DNA of 40,948 nt from Planctomycetota bacterium (GTDB taxonomy: Bacteria > Planctomycetota > J058), in NCBI GenBank assembly GCA_019636275.1, contig JAHBXY010000076.1, forward strand, positions 1-40,948, in the 5' to 3' direction. The position numbers were made by a program, and so were the translations under genes. The notes beneath the pieces were generated by a model. The model did not search any database and was not told the DNA's origin. It was given only the letters and a program-made list of their open reading frames with translations. Numbering within the stretch: the first letter of the stretch is position 1; each line of letters starts with the position of its first letter. Shown here one piece after another: positions 7,900-17,089 of this stretch.

Positions 7900-10619
7900 C
7901 TAGCGCGCCCGGCGGGTGCGGGTCCAGATCGAGCCCTGGGCGCTCCACGCGGCGTGGAGCCCGCCCGTGGGCGCGGCCGTCAGGGCCGCGCGCCGGCGGG
8001 GCCCAGCCCGTCGAGCGCGACCGGCGCGCCCGCGCCCGTCGGCGCCAGCGCGGCGAGCAGCACGCGCGCGTCGCCGCCGGTCCACTGCTCCCACGCGACG
8101 ACCACGCCTGCCGGCGTGACGGCGAGGTCGGGCGCCCACGAGCCGCCGGTCGTGAGCTCGAGCGGCGCGTCGAAGGCCGCCTGGCCGGCGCGGCGCACGG
8201 CGGCGCGCAGGCGGCCGTCCTCGACCCACGCGGCCCACAGGTCGTCGCCCGACCAGGCGAGGCGCGGCGCGTACTGCCCGGCCTGCGGAGCGGCGACGCC
8301 GGCGACGGTCGTCGCCGTCGGGGTGACGACCGCGACGAGGACCTCGCGGCGGCCGGCGCCCTCCTCCTCCCAGGCCACGGCGACCGCGCCCGAGGGCGCG
8401 AGGGCCACGGCCGGGCTCCAGGCGCTCGTGCCCGCGCGCGGGTCGACCGCCACGGCCGGCGCGAAGGCGCGCCCGTCATGCAGGGCGAGCTGGACGTCGA
8501 AGTCGCCGGGCGCGACCTCCTCGGTCCAGACGAGCGCGGCGCGGCCGTCGGGGAGGCCGGCGAGCCGCGGCGCGTAGGCGCGGGCGCCGCTCGACACGGC
8601 GGCGGGCGTCGACCAGCCGGCCGGGCCGCGCGAGGCGACGAGGACGGCGAAGGCGCCGCCCTGCTCCTGCTCCCAGGCGAGGTGCAGGGCGCGGCCGGCG
8701 GCCGCGAGCGTCGGCTGGTAGGAGCCGCCGGGGCTGCGCGAGGCGTTCTCGGGCGTGCCGAAGCCGGCGCCGGGGGCGTCCTCGACCGCGTGGAACACCT
8801 CGGCGTTGCCGCCGGCGTCGACCGACCAGGCGGCGTGCAGGCGGCCGTCGGCGTCGAGCGCCAGGGCCGGGCGGCCGGGGTCGCCGCCGGGCGGCGCGAC
8901 CTGGCGCGGCGCCTCGAGGGCGCCGGCCTCGCGCCAGGTGGTGAAGATCCGCTGGCGGCCGAGGCGCCGGTCCTGCCAGAGGAGGCGCAGGCGGTCGCCC
9001 TCGGGGACGACGACCGGGTGCTTGCGCGACACGTCGCCCTGGCCCAGCGTGAGCAGCTCGGGCGCGGTGAAGCCGCCGCCCTGCGTGCGGGCGTAGGCCA
9101 GGTGGTTGCCGCCGCCGCGCGCCTCGATCCAGGCCACGTGCAGGGCGCCCTGCCACAGGCCCATGGCCGGCTCGCTGGCGACCGCGGCGCCGCGCGACAC
9201 GTCGACCGGACGCGACCAGCCCTGGGCCGTGCGCCGCGCGTGCAGGACGCGCCCCTGGTCGACGTAGAGGAGGTGCGTCGTGCCGCCCTCGTCGAGGAGC
9301 TCCACGCGCTCGACGACGCCTTGCCCCTGGGCCACGACCTCGACCGGTCCCCAGCCCGCCTGCGTGCGCCGCCTCGCGCGCACCTCGGCGCGGCCCGGCT
9401 CGACCTCGGCCCAGGCGATCAGCGCCTCGCCGCCGGGCAGGGCCGCGAGCGCCGGGTCGCGCGCCTGGAGGAGCGTCGACGGGCTGGCGGACGTCACCTC
9501 GGCGATCTGCGACCAGACGCCGCCCACGCGGCGGCGGTGCGCCACGCGCGGGGTCGTGCTGCCCGGGCCCCAGTCCTCCCACACGACGTCGACGCCGCCC
9601 GCGGCGTCGACGAGCACGCGCGGGTTGACCTGCATGCCGCCGGCGGCGCCCGAGAGGACCACGTGCGGCGTCCAGCCGAAGGCCACCGGGTCGAACTGGC
9701 TGTGGCGGATGGCGAAGTCGCCGGTGGCGTCCTCGTACTGCTCCCAGGCGAGGTGCGGCAGGCCGGCGCCGTCGAGGCCCAGGTCCTGGTTCCAGGCCGT
9801 GCGCCCGGCCCGCGACACGTTGTCGGGCGGCGAGAAGCTGCGCCCGTCGTGCAGCGAGTACCAGACGTTGCTGGTCATGTTGAGGTTCTGGAACAGGCCC
9901 ACGTGCGTGCGGCCGTGCGCGTCGCGCAGGGCGCGCGGGCGCAGGGCCTCGCCCGCGACGGCGAGCGCCTCGTGCGGGGTGACCCAGGCGCCGAGGCGCA
10001 GCCAGGGGCCGGGGCCCGCCGGGAGGTCGATCGGCGTCGCCCGGCCGGCGGCGTCGTGGGCCACGACCGCCTCGAGGGTCAGGCGCTGGTCCTCGTGGGC
10101 CTCGCCCTGGCCGGAGAGGTCGAGAACGACGAGCAGGTCGACGGGCGCGGAGACGGCCAGGAAGCGCAGGTCGAGCGGGCCGTCGTCCGACGCGAAGCCG
10201 CCGCTGGAGAGGACGCGGTCGACGCTGCGGTCGTAGGCGCCGTCGCCGTCGACGTCGATCGCCAGGCGCGCGGTCGTCGTGCCGGCGGCGTCGTCGAGGG
10301 TGCCGGCGGCGCGCAGGGTCAGGCCCGTGACCTCGACCGGGTCGGGGCCGAGCGCCTTGAGGCGCAGGGCCAGGACCGTGACCTCCTGCGCGTCGCGCTC
10401 GACCCGCTGGGGGCCGGGGCCGAGGAGGGTCGCCCGGAGGCGGGTGGGCGACGTGGCGGCCGGGGTGGCGGAGCCGATCGTCCCCGTGACCGCGCCGTTG
10501 CCGTAGGCGATCGTCCCGGTCGACGCGGTCGCCGGCAGGGGGACTAGGTGTGACCCTTCGCGGCAGCCCGTGATCGCGATGGTGGACGCGACGAGCATGA
10601 CGGCGACGCGTGGGCCCAT
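7900..10619 (-). CDS. Lipoprotein with beta-propeller-like repeats; apparent frameshift near its 3' end
   Basis: Start ATG at 10619 follows GGGAGGGAC. The lipobox is ITGC, followed by REG as in the downstream gene. The N-terminal 200 residues look like a beta-sandwich (LAIDVDGDGAYDRSVDR). The rest is a series of roughly 40-60-residue repeats, each with an AW core, such as LHAAWSVDAGGNAEV, LHLAWEQEQGG and VVVAWEQWTGGD, suggesting one or two beta-propellers that bind a surface ligand. The main frame stops at 7980, but the next frame continues with ALTAAPTGGLHAAWSAQG and ends at 7900, exactly one more repeat strand and just 9 nt before the next gene's start. I therefore extend the gene to 7900 with one missing base near 7985-8010. 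No catalytic motif is seen. Confidence 0.6.
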
Positions 10620-10741
10620 GGGCGGTCCCTCCCGGACATGGGAGGAGAGGCCGCGGCGGAGAGAACCGGACACGTCGAGTTAATGGCATGTGAAGAGGCG
10701 GCTTGTGTCGTCGGCTCTCGTTTTCGGGTGACCCTCGGGAC

Positions 10742-10773
10742 TCACAACAGAGGAGCAGAGGGAGCAGAGGGCG
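10742..10773 (-). repeat. CTCTGCTCC intergenic repeat, copy 1 (inverted)
   Basis: The complement reads CGCCCTCTGCTCCCTCTGCT then CCTCTGTTGTGA. Nearly identical copies lie at 11168-11199 and 20149-20180. It lies between genes and is not coding. Confidence 0.75.
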
Positions 10774-10800
10774 TGTGGGCGCCCCGTGAAGCGGGGGGGG

Positions 10801-10936
10801 CGGGGGTCGGGAGTCGGGGGTCGGGGGTCGGGAGTCGGGAGTCGGGGGTCGGAGGTCGGGGGTCGGGGGTCGGGGGTCGGGGGTCGGGGGTCGGAGGTCG
10901 GGGGTCGGGGGTCGGGGGTCGGGGGTCGGGGGTCGG
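10801..10936 (+). repeat. GGGGGTC/GGGAGTC heptamer array
   Basis: Around 19 units of a 7-bp repeat, mostly GGGGGTC with GGGAGTC and GGAGGTC variants, uninterrupted. Runs of four to five G every seven bases on one strand could form G-quadruplexes. The array lies between the two inverted CTCTGCTCC repeats. Confidence 0.85.
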
Positions 10937-11167
10937 GGCGTCCGACCCGTCATCGCCCCTTGATCTGATGGCCTAAGGGCAGCCCTCCGGCCCCCCCCAT
11001 GGGCAGAAGGGCAACGAAGACGACGGGGGCGCGAGAGGAGGTGAGGGAGAGGGGGTGATCCGTGTCCTTGTTAACCTTCGGTGTCACCGTGTCCCATGCG
11101 AGTCCGCATGGTGGACGTCGATCGCGACGACCGGCGAGTGAAGGGTCCCGGGCGCACTCGCGCGACC

Positions 11168-11199
11168 CGCCCTCTGCTCCCTCTGCTCCTCTGTGGTGA
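11168..11199 (+). repeat. CTCTGCTCC intergenic repeat, copy 2
   Basis: Matches copies at 10742 (inverted) and 20149 across about 32 bases, ending CTCTGTGGTGA. It lies just downstream of a minus-strand gene's terminator. Confidence 0.75.
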
Positions 11200-11230
11200 A
11201 CCCTCCGGACGCCGTCACCAGAAACGCAAG

Positions 11231-11256
11231 ACGGCCGCCCCTCACGGGACGGCCGT
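11231..11256 (-). terminator. Terminator hairpin of the secreted protein gene
   Basis: Stem ACGGCCGCCCC / GGGACGGCCGT (11 pairs including one G-U) with a 4-nt loop, located 30 nt after the minus-strand stop at 11287. On the minus strand it is followed by CTTGCGTTTC, a short T-containing tract. Confidence 0.65.
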
Positions 11257-11286
11257 CCTGCTCGCTTCAGATGTTCGCGCTCGGCC

Positions 11287-13035
11287 TTACCAGCCGTCGC
11301 CGCCGCCGCGGTCGTCGAGCGGCGGGAGCGGCTCGCCCGAGCCGCTCAGGTTGCCCTCGGGGGGCTTCTCCTGGCAGAGGACGACCTGGACGACCTCGAG
11401 CTTCTGCACGTTGCCCTTGATCTCCTGGATCACGCGCTGGTCGACGGTCAGCTCGCTGATCACGCCGCGGACGACGACGTAGCCGCCGTGCGTGGGGTCG
11501 AACTGGTCGACGGCCTCGGGCGTGACGTTCACCTGGAAGCGCTTGGGCTCCTTGCCGTCCTGCCACGTGTCGCGCTCGACGACCCAGATCTCGCAGCGCG
11601 AGAGGTCGAGCTTGCCGTCGCGGCCGCGCAGCTCGGCCAGGGGGTCGTGCGACGACTTGGTCGTGCCGCCCGCGCGGTAGCCGCGCGTGTCGTCGAAGCC
11701 GTAGGGGTCGCTCTTGCCCTCGAGCTCCGCCTTGGCCTGCTTGCGCCACTCGGCGATGACCGTCTCGACGCGGATCAGCTGGTCGACGACCTTCGTCGCC
11801 TCCGACGTGCCGGCCACCGAGCCCGGCTGCGTCGCGCGGCCGGGCGGCGCCGCGTTGCGCGGGGCCTCGTCCCAGCCGTCACCCCAGTCGTCGCCCCAGT
11901 CGTCGGCGCGGTCGCCGTTGTCCTCCATGTCGTTCCAGTCGTCCTCGACCGGGCCCGACGGCATGCGGTTGCCGGCGGCGTTCAGGGCGGCCTTCGGGTC
12001 GGCCTTGGGCAGGATCATGATGCGGCCCGAGACCATGGTCAGGTCGCGCTCGTCCACGGCGCCCTTGCGGCGGCCGGTGACCGGGTCGATCTCGTCCGAG
12101 TCCGAGCCCGCGCCGCGCTCGCGGCCGCCGGTCGGGGTGCCGTCGCCGTTCTCCGCCGCGGCCAGCTCCTCGCCGTTGGGGCCGGTGCCGCCAGGGCCGC
12201 CGCCGCCCATGTTGCCGAAGCCGCCGCCGAAGTTGCCGCCGCCGCCGCCCATCCCGCCGCCGCCGAAGTTGCCCGGGTTGTTGGGGTCCAGCGGCGTGGA
12301 GGGCGTCGCGGCCAGCGGGTCGGGCACGCTGCCGGTGCCGCCGGCGCCGCCGCCGCCCATGTACTCGTAGGGGTCGGCGTAGGCGCCGTCGAAGCTGCCG
12401 TTGCCGTTGTAGGCGTCGGGCTGCCCGTTGGCGCCGGCGGTGACGTCCGGCCGGCCGTCGCCGTCACGGTCCCAGCCGACGATGTTGCCGTTGGCGTCGT
12501 AGATCGGACGACCGACGCCGTTATCCGAGCCGCCGGGGTTGGGGTTGTTGCGGTCGGTGAGCAGGCGGTCCCGCTCGCGCTCGAGGTCCTCGATCCGCCG
12601 CAGGTTCTCGGCGTTCGGGTTGTTCATCCAGTTCTTGATCGCTTCCTTGAGCAGGTCCGCGATCAGGTCGATGGCCTTGTCTCCGACCTTGTCCCAGAAG
12701 CCCGGCGGGCGGTTGGCCTCGGCGGTCTTCATGTCGGAGGCGACGCGGTCCATGTGCTGGACCAGGCCGGCCGTCTGCTGCTTGCCCTTGAGCCACTCGG
12801 CGTACGTGCGGTCGTACGCTGCCGTGCGCTGCTCGGGCGTGAGGCTGGTGTCGTTGTTGATCTGCGTGAGCCGCTCACGGAAGACGCGGTCGCGCTCCGC
12901 GTCGGCGGCGAGGATGGCCTTCTTGTCCTGCGCCGAGGTCGTGGGCGCGCCGAAGGCGAACACCACGCCCACGAGCGCCAGCGGGACCCACCAGCCGCGT
13001 GGGCAGCCGCGTGGTGAGGAGTGAGAGCGCTTCAT
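11287..13035 (-). CDS. Secreted Gly/Asp-rich protein of unknown function
   Basis: 582 residues from an ATG at 13035 preceded by GGGGAAG. The N-terminus is basic then hydrophobic, ending TTSAQD, a likely Sec signal peptide cut near residue 32. Residues about 35-170 are charged and helical, a probable coiled coil (RDRVFRERLTQI, RRIEDLERERDRLL). Next comes VGWDRDGDGRPDV, a calcium-loop-like acidic motif, then a flexible Gly-rich stretch (GGGGMGGGGGNFGGGFG), an acidic Asp/Trp segment (DDWGDDWGDGWDE), and a C-terminal mixed domain of about 120 residues containing RCEIWVVERDTW and YVVVRGVISELTVDQR. I do not recognise the family. The layout suggests an envelope or matrix component. Confidence 0.6.
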   Translation of the reverse strand: MKRSHSSPRGCPRGWWVPLALVGVVFAFGAPTTSAQDKKAILAADAERDRVFRERLTQINNDTSLTPEQRTAAYDRTYAEWLKGKQQTAGLVQHMDRVASDMKTAEANRPPGFWDKVGDKAIDLIADLLKEAIKNWMNNPNAENLRRIEDLERERDRLLTDRNNPNPGGSDNGVGRPIYDANGNIVGWDRDGDGRPDVTAGANGQPDAYNGNGSFDGAYADPYEYMGGGGAGGTGSVPDPLAATPSTPLDPNNPGNFGGGGMGGGGGNFGGGFGNMGGGGPGGTGPNGEELAAAENGDGTPTGGRERGAGSDSDEIDPVTGRRKGAVDERDLTMVSGRIMILPKADPKAALNAAGNRMPSGPVEDDWNDMEDNGDRADDWGDDWGDGWDEAPRNAAPPGRATQPGSVAGTSEATKVVDQLIRVETVIAEWRKQAKAELEGKSDPYGFDDTRGYRAGGTTKSSHDPLAELRGRDGKLDLSRCEIWVVERDTWQDGKEPKRFQVNVTPEAVDQFDPTHGGYVVVRGVISELTVDQRVIQEIKGNVQKLEVVQVVLCQEKPPEGNLSGSGEPLPPLDDRGGGDGW

Positions 13036-13175
13036 CGAGACTTCCCCTGGGCGCGTGGCCCGGTGAACGCGTCGTGGCGGCGCACCGCCCAGACGCATGA
13101 TCCTCCGTCGGGCCCTCCCACGCAACTCGACGACCGGAGGCTCACCGAGGCGCAAGTTGTGACGGCGCACTGATC

Positions 13176-13207
13176 GTTCGTCTCATGGATCGACCCGTGA
13201 GACGAAC
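13176..13207. terminator. Hairpin downstream of the glycosyltransferase gene
   Basis: Perfect 10-bp inverted repeat GTTCGTCTCA / TGAGACGAAC with a 12-nt loop, 15 nt beyond the minus-strand stop at 13222. There is no T run, so termination is inferred from position only. The remaining gap, 13036-13175, shows nothing else I can name. Confidence 0.4.
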
Positions 13208-13221
13208 CGATCCAGATTGCG

Positions 13222-14777
13222 TCATCCCGCCAGGGCGGCCCGGAGCCGCCAGGCCGCCCCCGCGAGCAGGGCCATCGCCGCCGCCGCGACCCCCCAGCCG
13301 AGCCCGCGGAGCCCCGGGTCGACGCGCCCGAGGTGCAGCGGCAGGAGCTCGAGCCCGCCGTCCGCCGGGCCGGCGCCGGCGAGGTGCGCGGCGAGGCGCC
13401 GCGGGTAGCTGACGAGCGGGTTGTAGTCGAGGCGGTAGCGGTTGAGCGGCCGCCCGGCCGGGACGGCCGGGTCGTCCGGGGCGTGCCGCTCGTAGTAGGC
13501 GCTCGAGCGCGCCGCCTCGCCCATGGCCTGGTCCTCCATGAACGAGACCGTGGCCCCGAGCGCCTGCACCGAGACACCGACGACGACGACGGCGGCGAGC
13601 GCGGCGCGGCGCGGGGCGGGGCCCACGGCGAGCGGCAGGAGGAGGAGCGGCACGACGGGCAGGAGGTGGCGCGGCCCGAAGGCGTAGCCGCCCTCCCAGT
13701 AGAAGTAGCTGGCGAAGAACAGGAGCGCCGTGGCCCCGGCCCCGAGCGCCGCCAGCGCGGCCCCGCGGTGCGCCCGCCAGAGCGCCGGCGCGCGCGCGAG
13801 CGCGAGCACGAGCGGCGGCGCGAACAGGAGGAGCGACTTGCCGGGCGTCAGCAGCAGGCCCACGAGCCCGCGCGGCGCCTCGGTGAGGAGGAACGGGCGC
13901 GGCCGCTCGCCCGGGCGCAGCAGCTCCGTCCAGTCGTAGCCGAACTGCAGGGGGTCGCCGAAGCGCCAGGCGTTCCACTCGGCGTGGACCATCGCCGCGA
14001 CGACCGTGGCGCCGAGCGCCGGGGCCGCGGCGCGCAGGGCCCGGCGCAGGTCGTCGGGCGAGGACTGGCCGGGCGCGAGCGCCGCCGCGGCCGGGAGGAG
14101 CGCCAGCGCCGGCGCGAGGACGAGGTTCGTCGACTTGACCAGGAACGCCGCGCACCAGGCCGCGGCCCCCGGGAGCGCGCGCCCCTCGAGGTGCCAGGCC
14201 ACGCCCCACACGAGGAGCGCCGCGCTGATCGGCTCGGCGTAGAAGAACGTGCCGTAGGGCCAGAGGAAGGTCGCGCTGCCGAGGAGGGCCGCCGCGAGGG
14301 CGGCGCGGCGCTCGTCGGCGCCGAGCGCGCGCGCGGCGCGGAACAGCCCGGCGACCGCCAGCGCCGCCCAGGTGGCCGTCGCCAGCGACGTGATCGCGGC
14401 CACGACCTCGCGCCAGGGGTCGGGCGCGCCGGGGCCGGGGCGCAGGCCCGCCGCGGCGGCGACGCCGCGCCCGAGGGCGTGGTGCGGCAGGACGAGGAAG
14501 GCGGTCGCCGGGCCGTAGGGGGCGTACTGCCGCCCGTCGCGCCCGACGCGGCCGAAGAACACGTCGCGCGGCACCTGGTCGACGGCCTGCGTCCCGCGCT
14601 CCCAGAGCGACTCCGCCTGGCAGTAGACCTCGAACTCGTCGGCCACCCGCGCCACGCGGCCCGAGGCGGTGAGCGCGTAGAGCCCCTGGAAGGCGAGGAA
14701 CAGGAGCAGCGCGAGGCGTGGGCGTCGGGCGGCGGCGGTCGTGGCGGGGCTCCCGGCTGTTCAGTCGTGAGACCCAT
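13222..14777 (-). CDS. Multi-pass membrane glycosyltransferase of the GT-C type; N-terminus frameshifted
   Basis: From a GTG at 14655 the main frame encodes 477 residues with about ten hydrophobic segments. The first periplasmic loop carries VADEFEVYCQAESLW, where the acidic residues resemble the catalytic DE of GT39/PMT-like polyprenyl-phosphate-sugar transferases, followed by GRQYAPYGPATAFLVLP. Such enzymes move a sugar from a lipid carrier onto protein or glycan at the inner membrane. The true start is probably the ATG at 14777 (GGAG just upstream). That frame begins MGLTTEQPGAPPRPP, then a single missing base near 14700-14735 would join it to LALLLFLAFQGLYALT, a first transmembrane helix that otherwise has no start codon. 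I list the extended gene. Substrate unknown. Confidence 0.68.
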
Positions 14778-14781
14778 GGAG

Positions 14782-14787
14782 TATGCT
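14782..14787 (+). promoter_or_regulatory. Putative -10 box TATGCT for the adenosine deaminase gene
   Basis: TATGCTCC in GC-rich DNA 30-45 nt before the deaminase start, overlapping the 5' end of the divergent glycosyltransferase gene. Identical TATGCTC boxes precede genes at 17090 and 31174. Confidence 0.45.
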
Positions 14788-14831
14788 CCGGGACCGGCCG
14801 GCCTGGCCACTGACGTGTGGGGGAGCCCGAG

Positions 14832-15896
14832 TTGACGCAGGACACGACCATCGCGCCGCCGCGCCCCCGCACCTCGCCGGTCCCGCGCCCGACGCGCGTC
14901 CCCGAGGAGATCCGCGCGATCACCAAGGTCGAGCTCCACCAGCACGTCGACGGCTCGATCCCGGTCGAGGTGACCTGGGACATCATGCGCCGCCACGGGC
15001 TGGCGCCGGTCGACACCGTCGACGAGCTGCGCCGCCTGCTCGTCCTGCAGGAGGAGGAGGAGGGGCAGGGGCTCCTCAAGTACCTGGACAAGTTCCACTA
15101 CCCGCTGTGGGTCACGCAGTTCTACGAGAACTGCGCCGAGGTGGCCTACGCCATCGCCAAGCAGGCCTACGAGCAGGGCGTGCGCCTGCTCGAGATCCGC
15201 TACTCGCCGATCATCCACGTCTACGCGGGCCTGACGCCGCGGCAGGCGATCGTCTCGGTCCTCGAGGGGCTCAACCGCGCCGAGGCCGAGCTCGAGGGGC
15301 TCACCTGCGGGCTGGTCATCATCGCCATGCGCCACATGGGCCCGCACATCGCCAAGATCGTCGCCCGCCAGGCCGTCTCCGAGGGGCAGGCGCTGCACGA
15401 CCGCGTGGGCGTCGTCGGCTTCGACATCGCCGGCGCCGAGCGCGGCAACCCGCCGCGGCTGTTCCGCGAGGCGTTCGAGATCGCCCGGCGCGCGGGGCTC
15501 GGCGTGACCGCGCACGCCGGCGAGGACGAGGGGCCCGAGGCGGTGTGGCACGCGGTCGACGTCCTGGGCGTGCGGCGCGTCGGCCACGGCTGCGCGGCGA
15601 TCAAGGACAAGGCGCTGCTGCGCCGCCTGGCGCGCGATCAGATCCTGGTCGAGTGCTGCCAGACCTCGAACTACCAGACGGGCGCGGTGAAGGACCGCGA
15701 GCGGCATCCGGTGTTCACGTTCCTCGAGCACGGCGTGCCGGTGGCGATCTGCACCGACAACACGACCGTCTCCAACACCGACCAGTGCCGCGAGAACGCG
15801 CTCCTCGTGCCGACGCTGTCGCTCGACGAGATCTCCGGGATCCACGACCGCGCCCGGGCGCACAGCTTCATCCCGGCCAACCGGCGAAAGCCGTGA
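14832..15896 (+). CDS. Adenosine deaminase family metal hydrolase
   Basis: Cytosolic purine-salvage enzyme that would deaminate adenosine to inosine using a bound metal. Numbered from the TTG at 14832, the family's metal and catalytic residues are present: His36 and His38 in ELHQHVDGS, His228 and the catalytic Glu231 in TAHAGEDEG, His252 in RVGHGCA, and Asp309 in ICTDNTT. The usual second Asp after that residue is Asn here (TDN rather than TDD), a variant I recall from actinobacterial adenosine deaminases. TTG is preferred because GGGGAG (14819-14824) precedes it; an in-frame GTG at 14817 is the alternative. It overlaps the next gene by 4 nt (GTGA), indicating translational coupling. Adenine or another aminopurine as substrate cannot be excluded. 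Confidence 0.87.
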   Translation: MTQDTTIAPPRPRTSPVPRPTRVPEEIRAITKVELHQHVDGSIPVEVTWDIMRRHGLAPVDTVDELRRLLVLQEEEEGQGLLKYLDKFHYPLWVTQFYENCAEVAYAIAKQAYEQGVRLLEIRYSPIIHVYAGLTPRQAIVSVLEGLNRAEAELEGLTCGLVIIAMRHMGPHIAKIVARQAVSEGQALHDRVGVVGFDIAGAERGNPPRLFREAFEIARRAGLGVTAHAGEDEGPEAVWHAVDVLGVRRVGHGCAAIKDKALLRRLARDQILVECCQTSNYQTGAVKDRERHPVFTFLEHGVPVAICTDNTTVSNTDQCRENALLVPTLSLDEISGIHDRARAHSFIPANRRKP

Positions 15897-17002
15897 CGCG
15901 CCGCGCGCTCGCCTGCCTCCTCGCGCTCCTGCCGCTCGGCTGCTACACGCCGCCGCCAGGGATCGAGGACGCCGAGGTGCTCCGCATGGAGCACGTGCGG
16001 CAGGGCGACGCGTGGGTGTTCTACCGCGGCTGGGACGTGCCGCGCGCGCGCGCGGCCGCCCTGGCGCCGGAGGTCGAGGACGTGCGCCTGCGCGTGGGCG
16101 AGCTCACGGGCGTGGCCCCGCCGCGCGCGCAGCTCGTCGTCCACGGGCCGACGGGGTCGGCCGGCGGCAGCGGGCCGCTCGTCGACCGCGTGGCGTGCCT
16201 CTACATCGAGCGGGAGAACACGATCCGCTTCCGCTACCCGCTCGAGGGCGACGACCGGCTCGCCCGCACGCAGCTCCTGGGCACGGTCGGCCACGAGGTG
16301 GCCGAGGCCACGGTGCTCGGGCAGGTGACGGTGATCGACCCGTACCTGCGCTGGATGTGCGACGGCGTGGCCGAGCTGGCCGAGCACGAGGTCCTGCTCG
16401 CGCTCGACCGCGAGGGCGCGCGCGAGCTCCTCGGGCGCGCCCTGCGCTTCGTGCAGGACCGGCGGGCGCGCGGCGTCGAGTGGGTCGACCTCACCCGCTG
16501 GCGGCAGCTCGGCGACCGGATCTACCGCACGCAGCGGCTGCTCGACGACGGCGCGCCGTCGCTGCCGCTCGACGACCTGCCTGGCGCGCTCGCCCGCGTG
16601 CGCCGGGCGCGGGCCGCGGTCGGCGACCCGGAGGACGACCCGGCGCGGGCGGCGGCGCTGGCCGAGCTCGAGGGGCTCGTCGAGGCCGCCCTGGCCCGCG
16701 GGCGCCTCGGCTGGCGGCCGGGCGAGGGGCGCACCGACGACCCCGACGCGCTCGACTACCTGTTCTACAACGCGGCGTTCGCCGTCTGGCTGCACGCCGA
16801 GCGGGCGGCGCCGGCGACGCTCCGCCGCTTCGTCACCGCGCTCGCCGCCCGCCGCGACGCCGACCCGGTCCTCGTCGAGGCCGAGGCGGTGGCCCTCCTG
16901 GGCGAGGCGGCGAACGGGACCCCGCTCCCGCCGCTCTCGCGCCTGCCGCTGGCCTGGGTGGAGCAGGCGCTCGAGGCGGAGGCCGCGCGCCTGGCGCGGT
17001 GA
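15893..17002 (+). CDS. Putative lipoprotein, metalloprotease-like motif degenerate
   Basis: 369 residues starting at a GTG that overlaps the deaminase stop. The N-terminus is a short lipoprotein signal with lipobox PLGC after RRALACLLALL. The region around residues 130-150 reads GTVGHEVAEATV. HEVAE looks like the HExxH zinc motif but lacks the second His, so activity is doubtful. The rest is predicted alpha-helical and rich in Ala, Arg and Glu (ALARVRRARAAVG), with conserved-looking YLFYNAAFAVWLHAE. Coupling to the deaminase gene suggests co-expression, but no shared pathway is evident. Family not recognised. Confidence 0.65.
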   Translation: MTRRALACLLALLPLGCYTPPPGIEDAEVLRMEHVRQGDAWVFYRGWDVPRARAAALAPEVEDVRLRVGELTGVAPPRAQLVVHGPTGSAGGSGPLVDRVACLYIERENTIRFRYPLEGDDRLARTQLLGTVGHEVAEATVLGQVTVIDPYLRWMCDGVAELAEHEVLLALDREGARELLGRALRFVQDRRARGVEWVDLTRWRQLGDRIYRTQRLLDDGAPSLPLDDLPGALARVRRARAAVGDPEDDPARAAALAELEGLVEAALARGRLGWRPGEGRTDDPDALDYLFYNAAFAVWLHAERAAPATLRRFVTALAARRDADPVLVEAEAVALLGEAANGTPLPPLSRLPLAWVEQALEAEAARLAR

Positions 17003-17053
17003 CTCTCTTCCGGGACTCTCTCTGGGACTCTCTCCTGGGGGGGGGCGTCGTGC

Positions 17054-17059
17054 TATGCT
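17054..17059 (+). promoter_or_regulatory. Putative -10 box TATGCT for the FHA gene
   Basis: CTATGCTCCCC lies 30 nt before the ATG at 17090. It follows three direct GACTCTCT-type repeats (17001-17034) and a G run. No clear -35 box. Confidence 0.45.
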
Positions 17060-17089
17060 CCCCGCCAACCAGCGGCCGAGGGCTTCCGG

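Larger units (their letters stand above)
10620..11286. other. Gene-free stretch holding repeats
   Basis: No convincing gene. It contains two inverted copies of a CTCTGCTCC-type repeat (10742-10773 and 11168-11199), a long GGGGGTC/GGGAGTC heptamer array (about 10801-10936), and the terminator hairpin of the minus-strand gene at 11287. Frames through the heptamer array translate only to repetitive VGGRGSG-like strings with no start signals. Confidence 0.75.

Noticed and set aside
4991..8479. 1162-codon minus frame spanning both lipoprotein genes
   Set aside because: Arg/Pro/Ala-rich shadow; the other minus frame gives two proteins with signal peptides and good ribosome sites.
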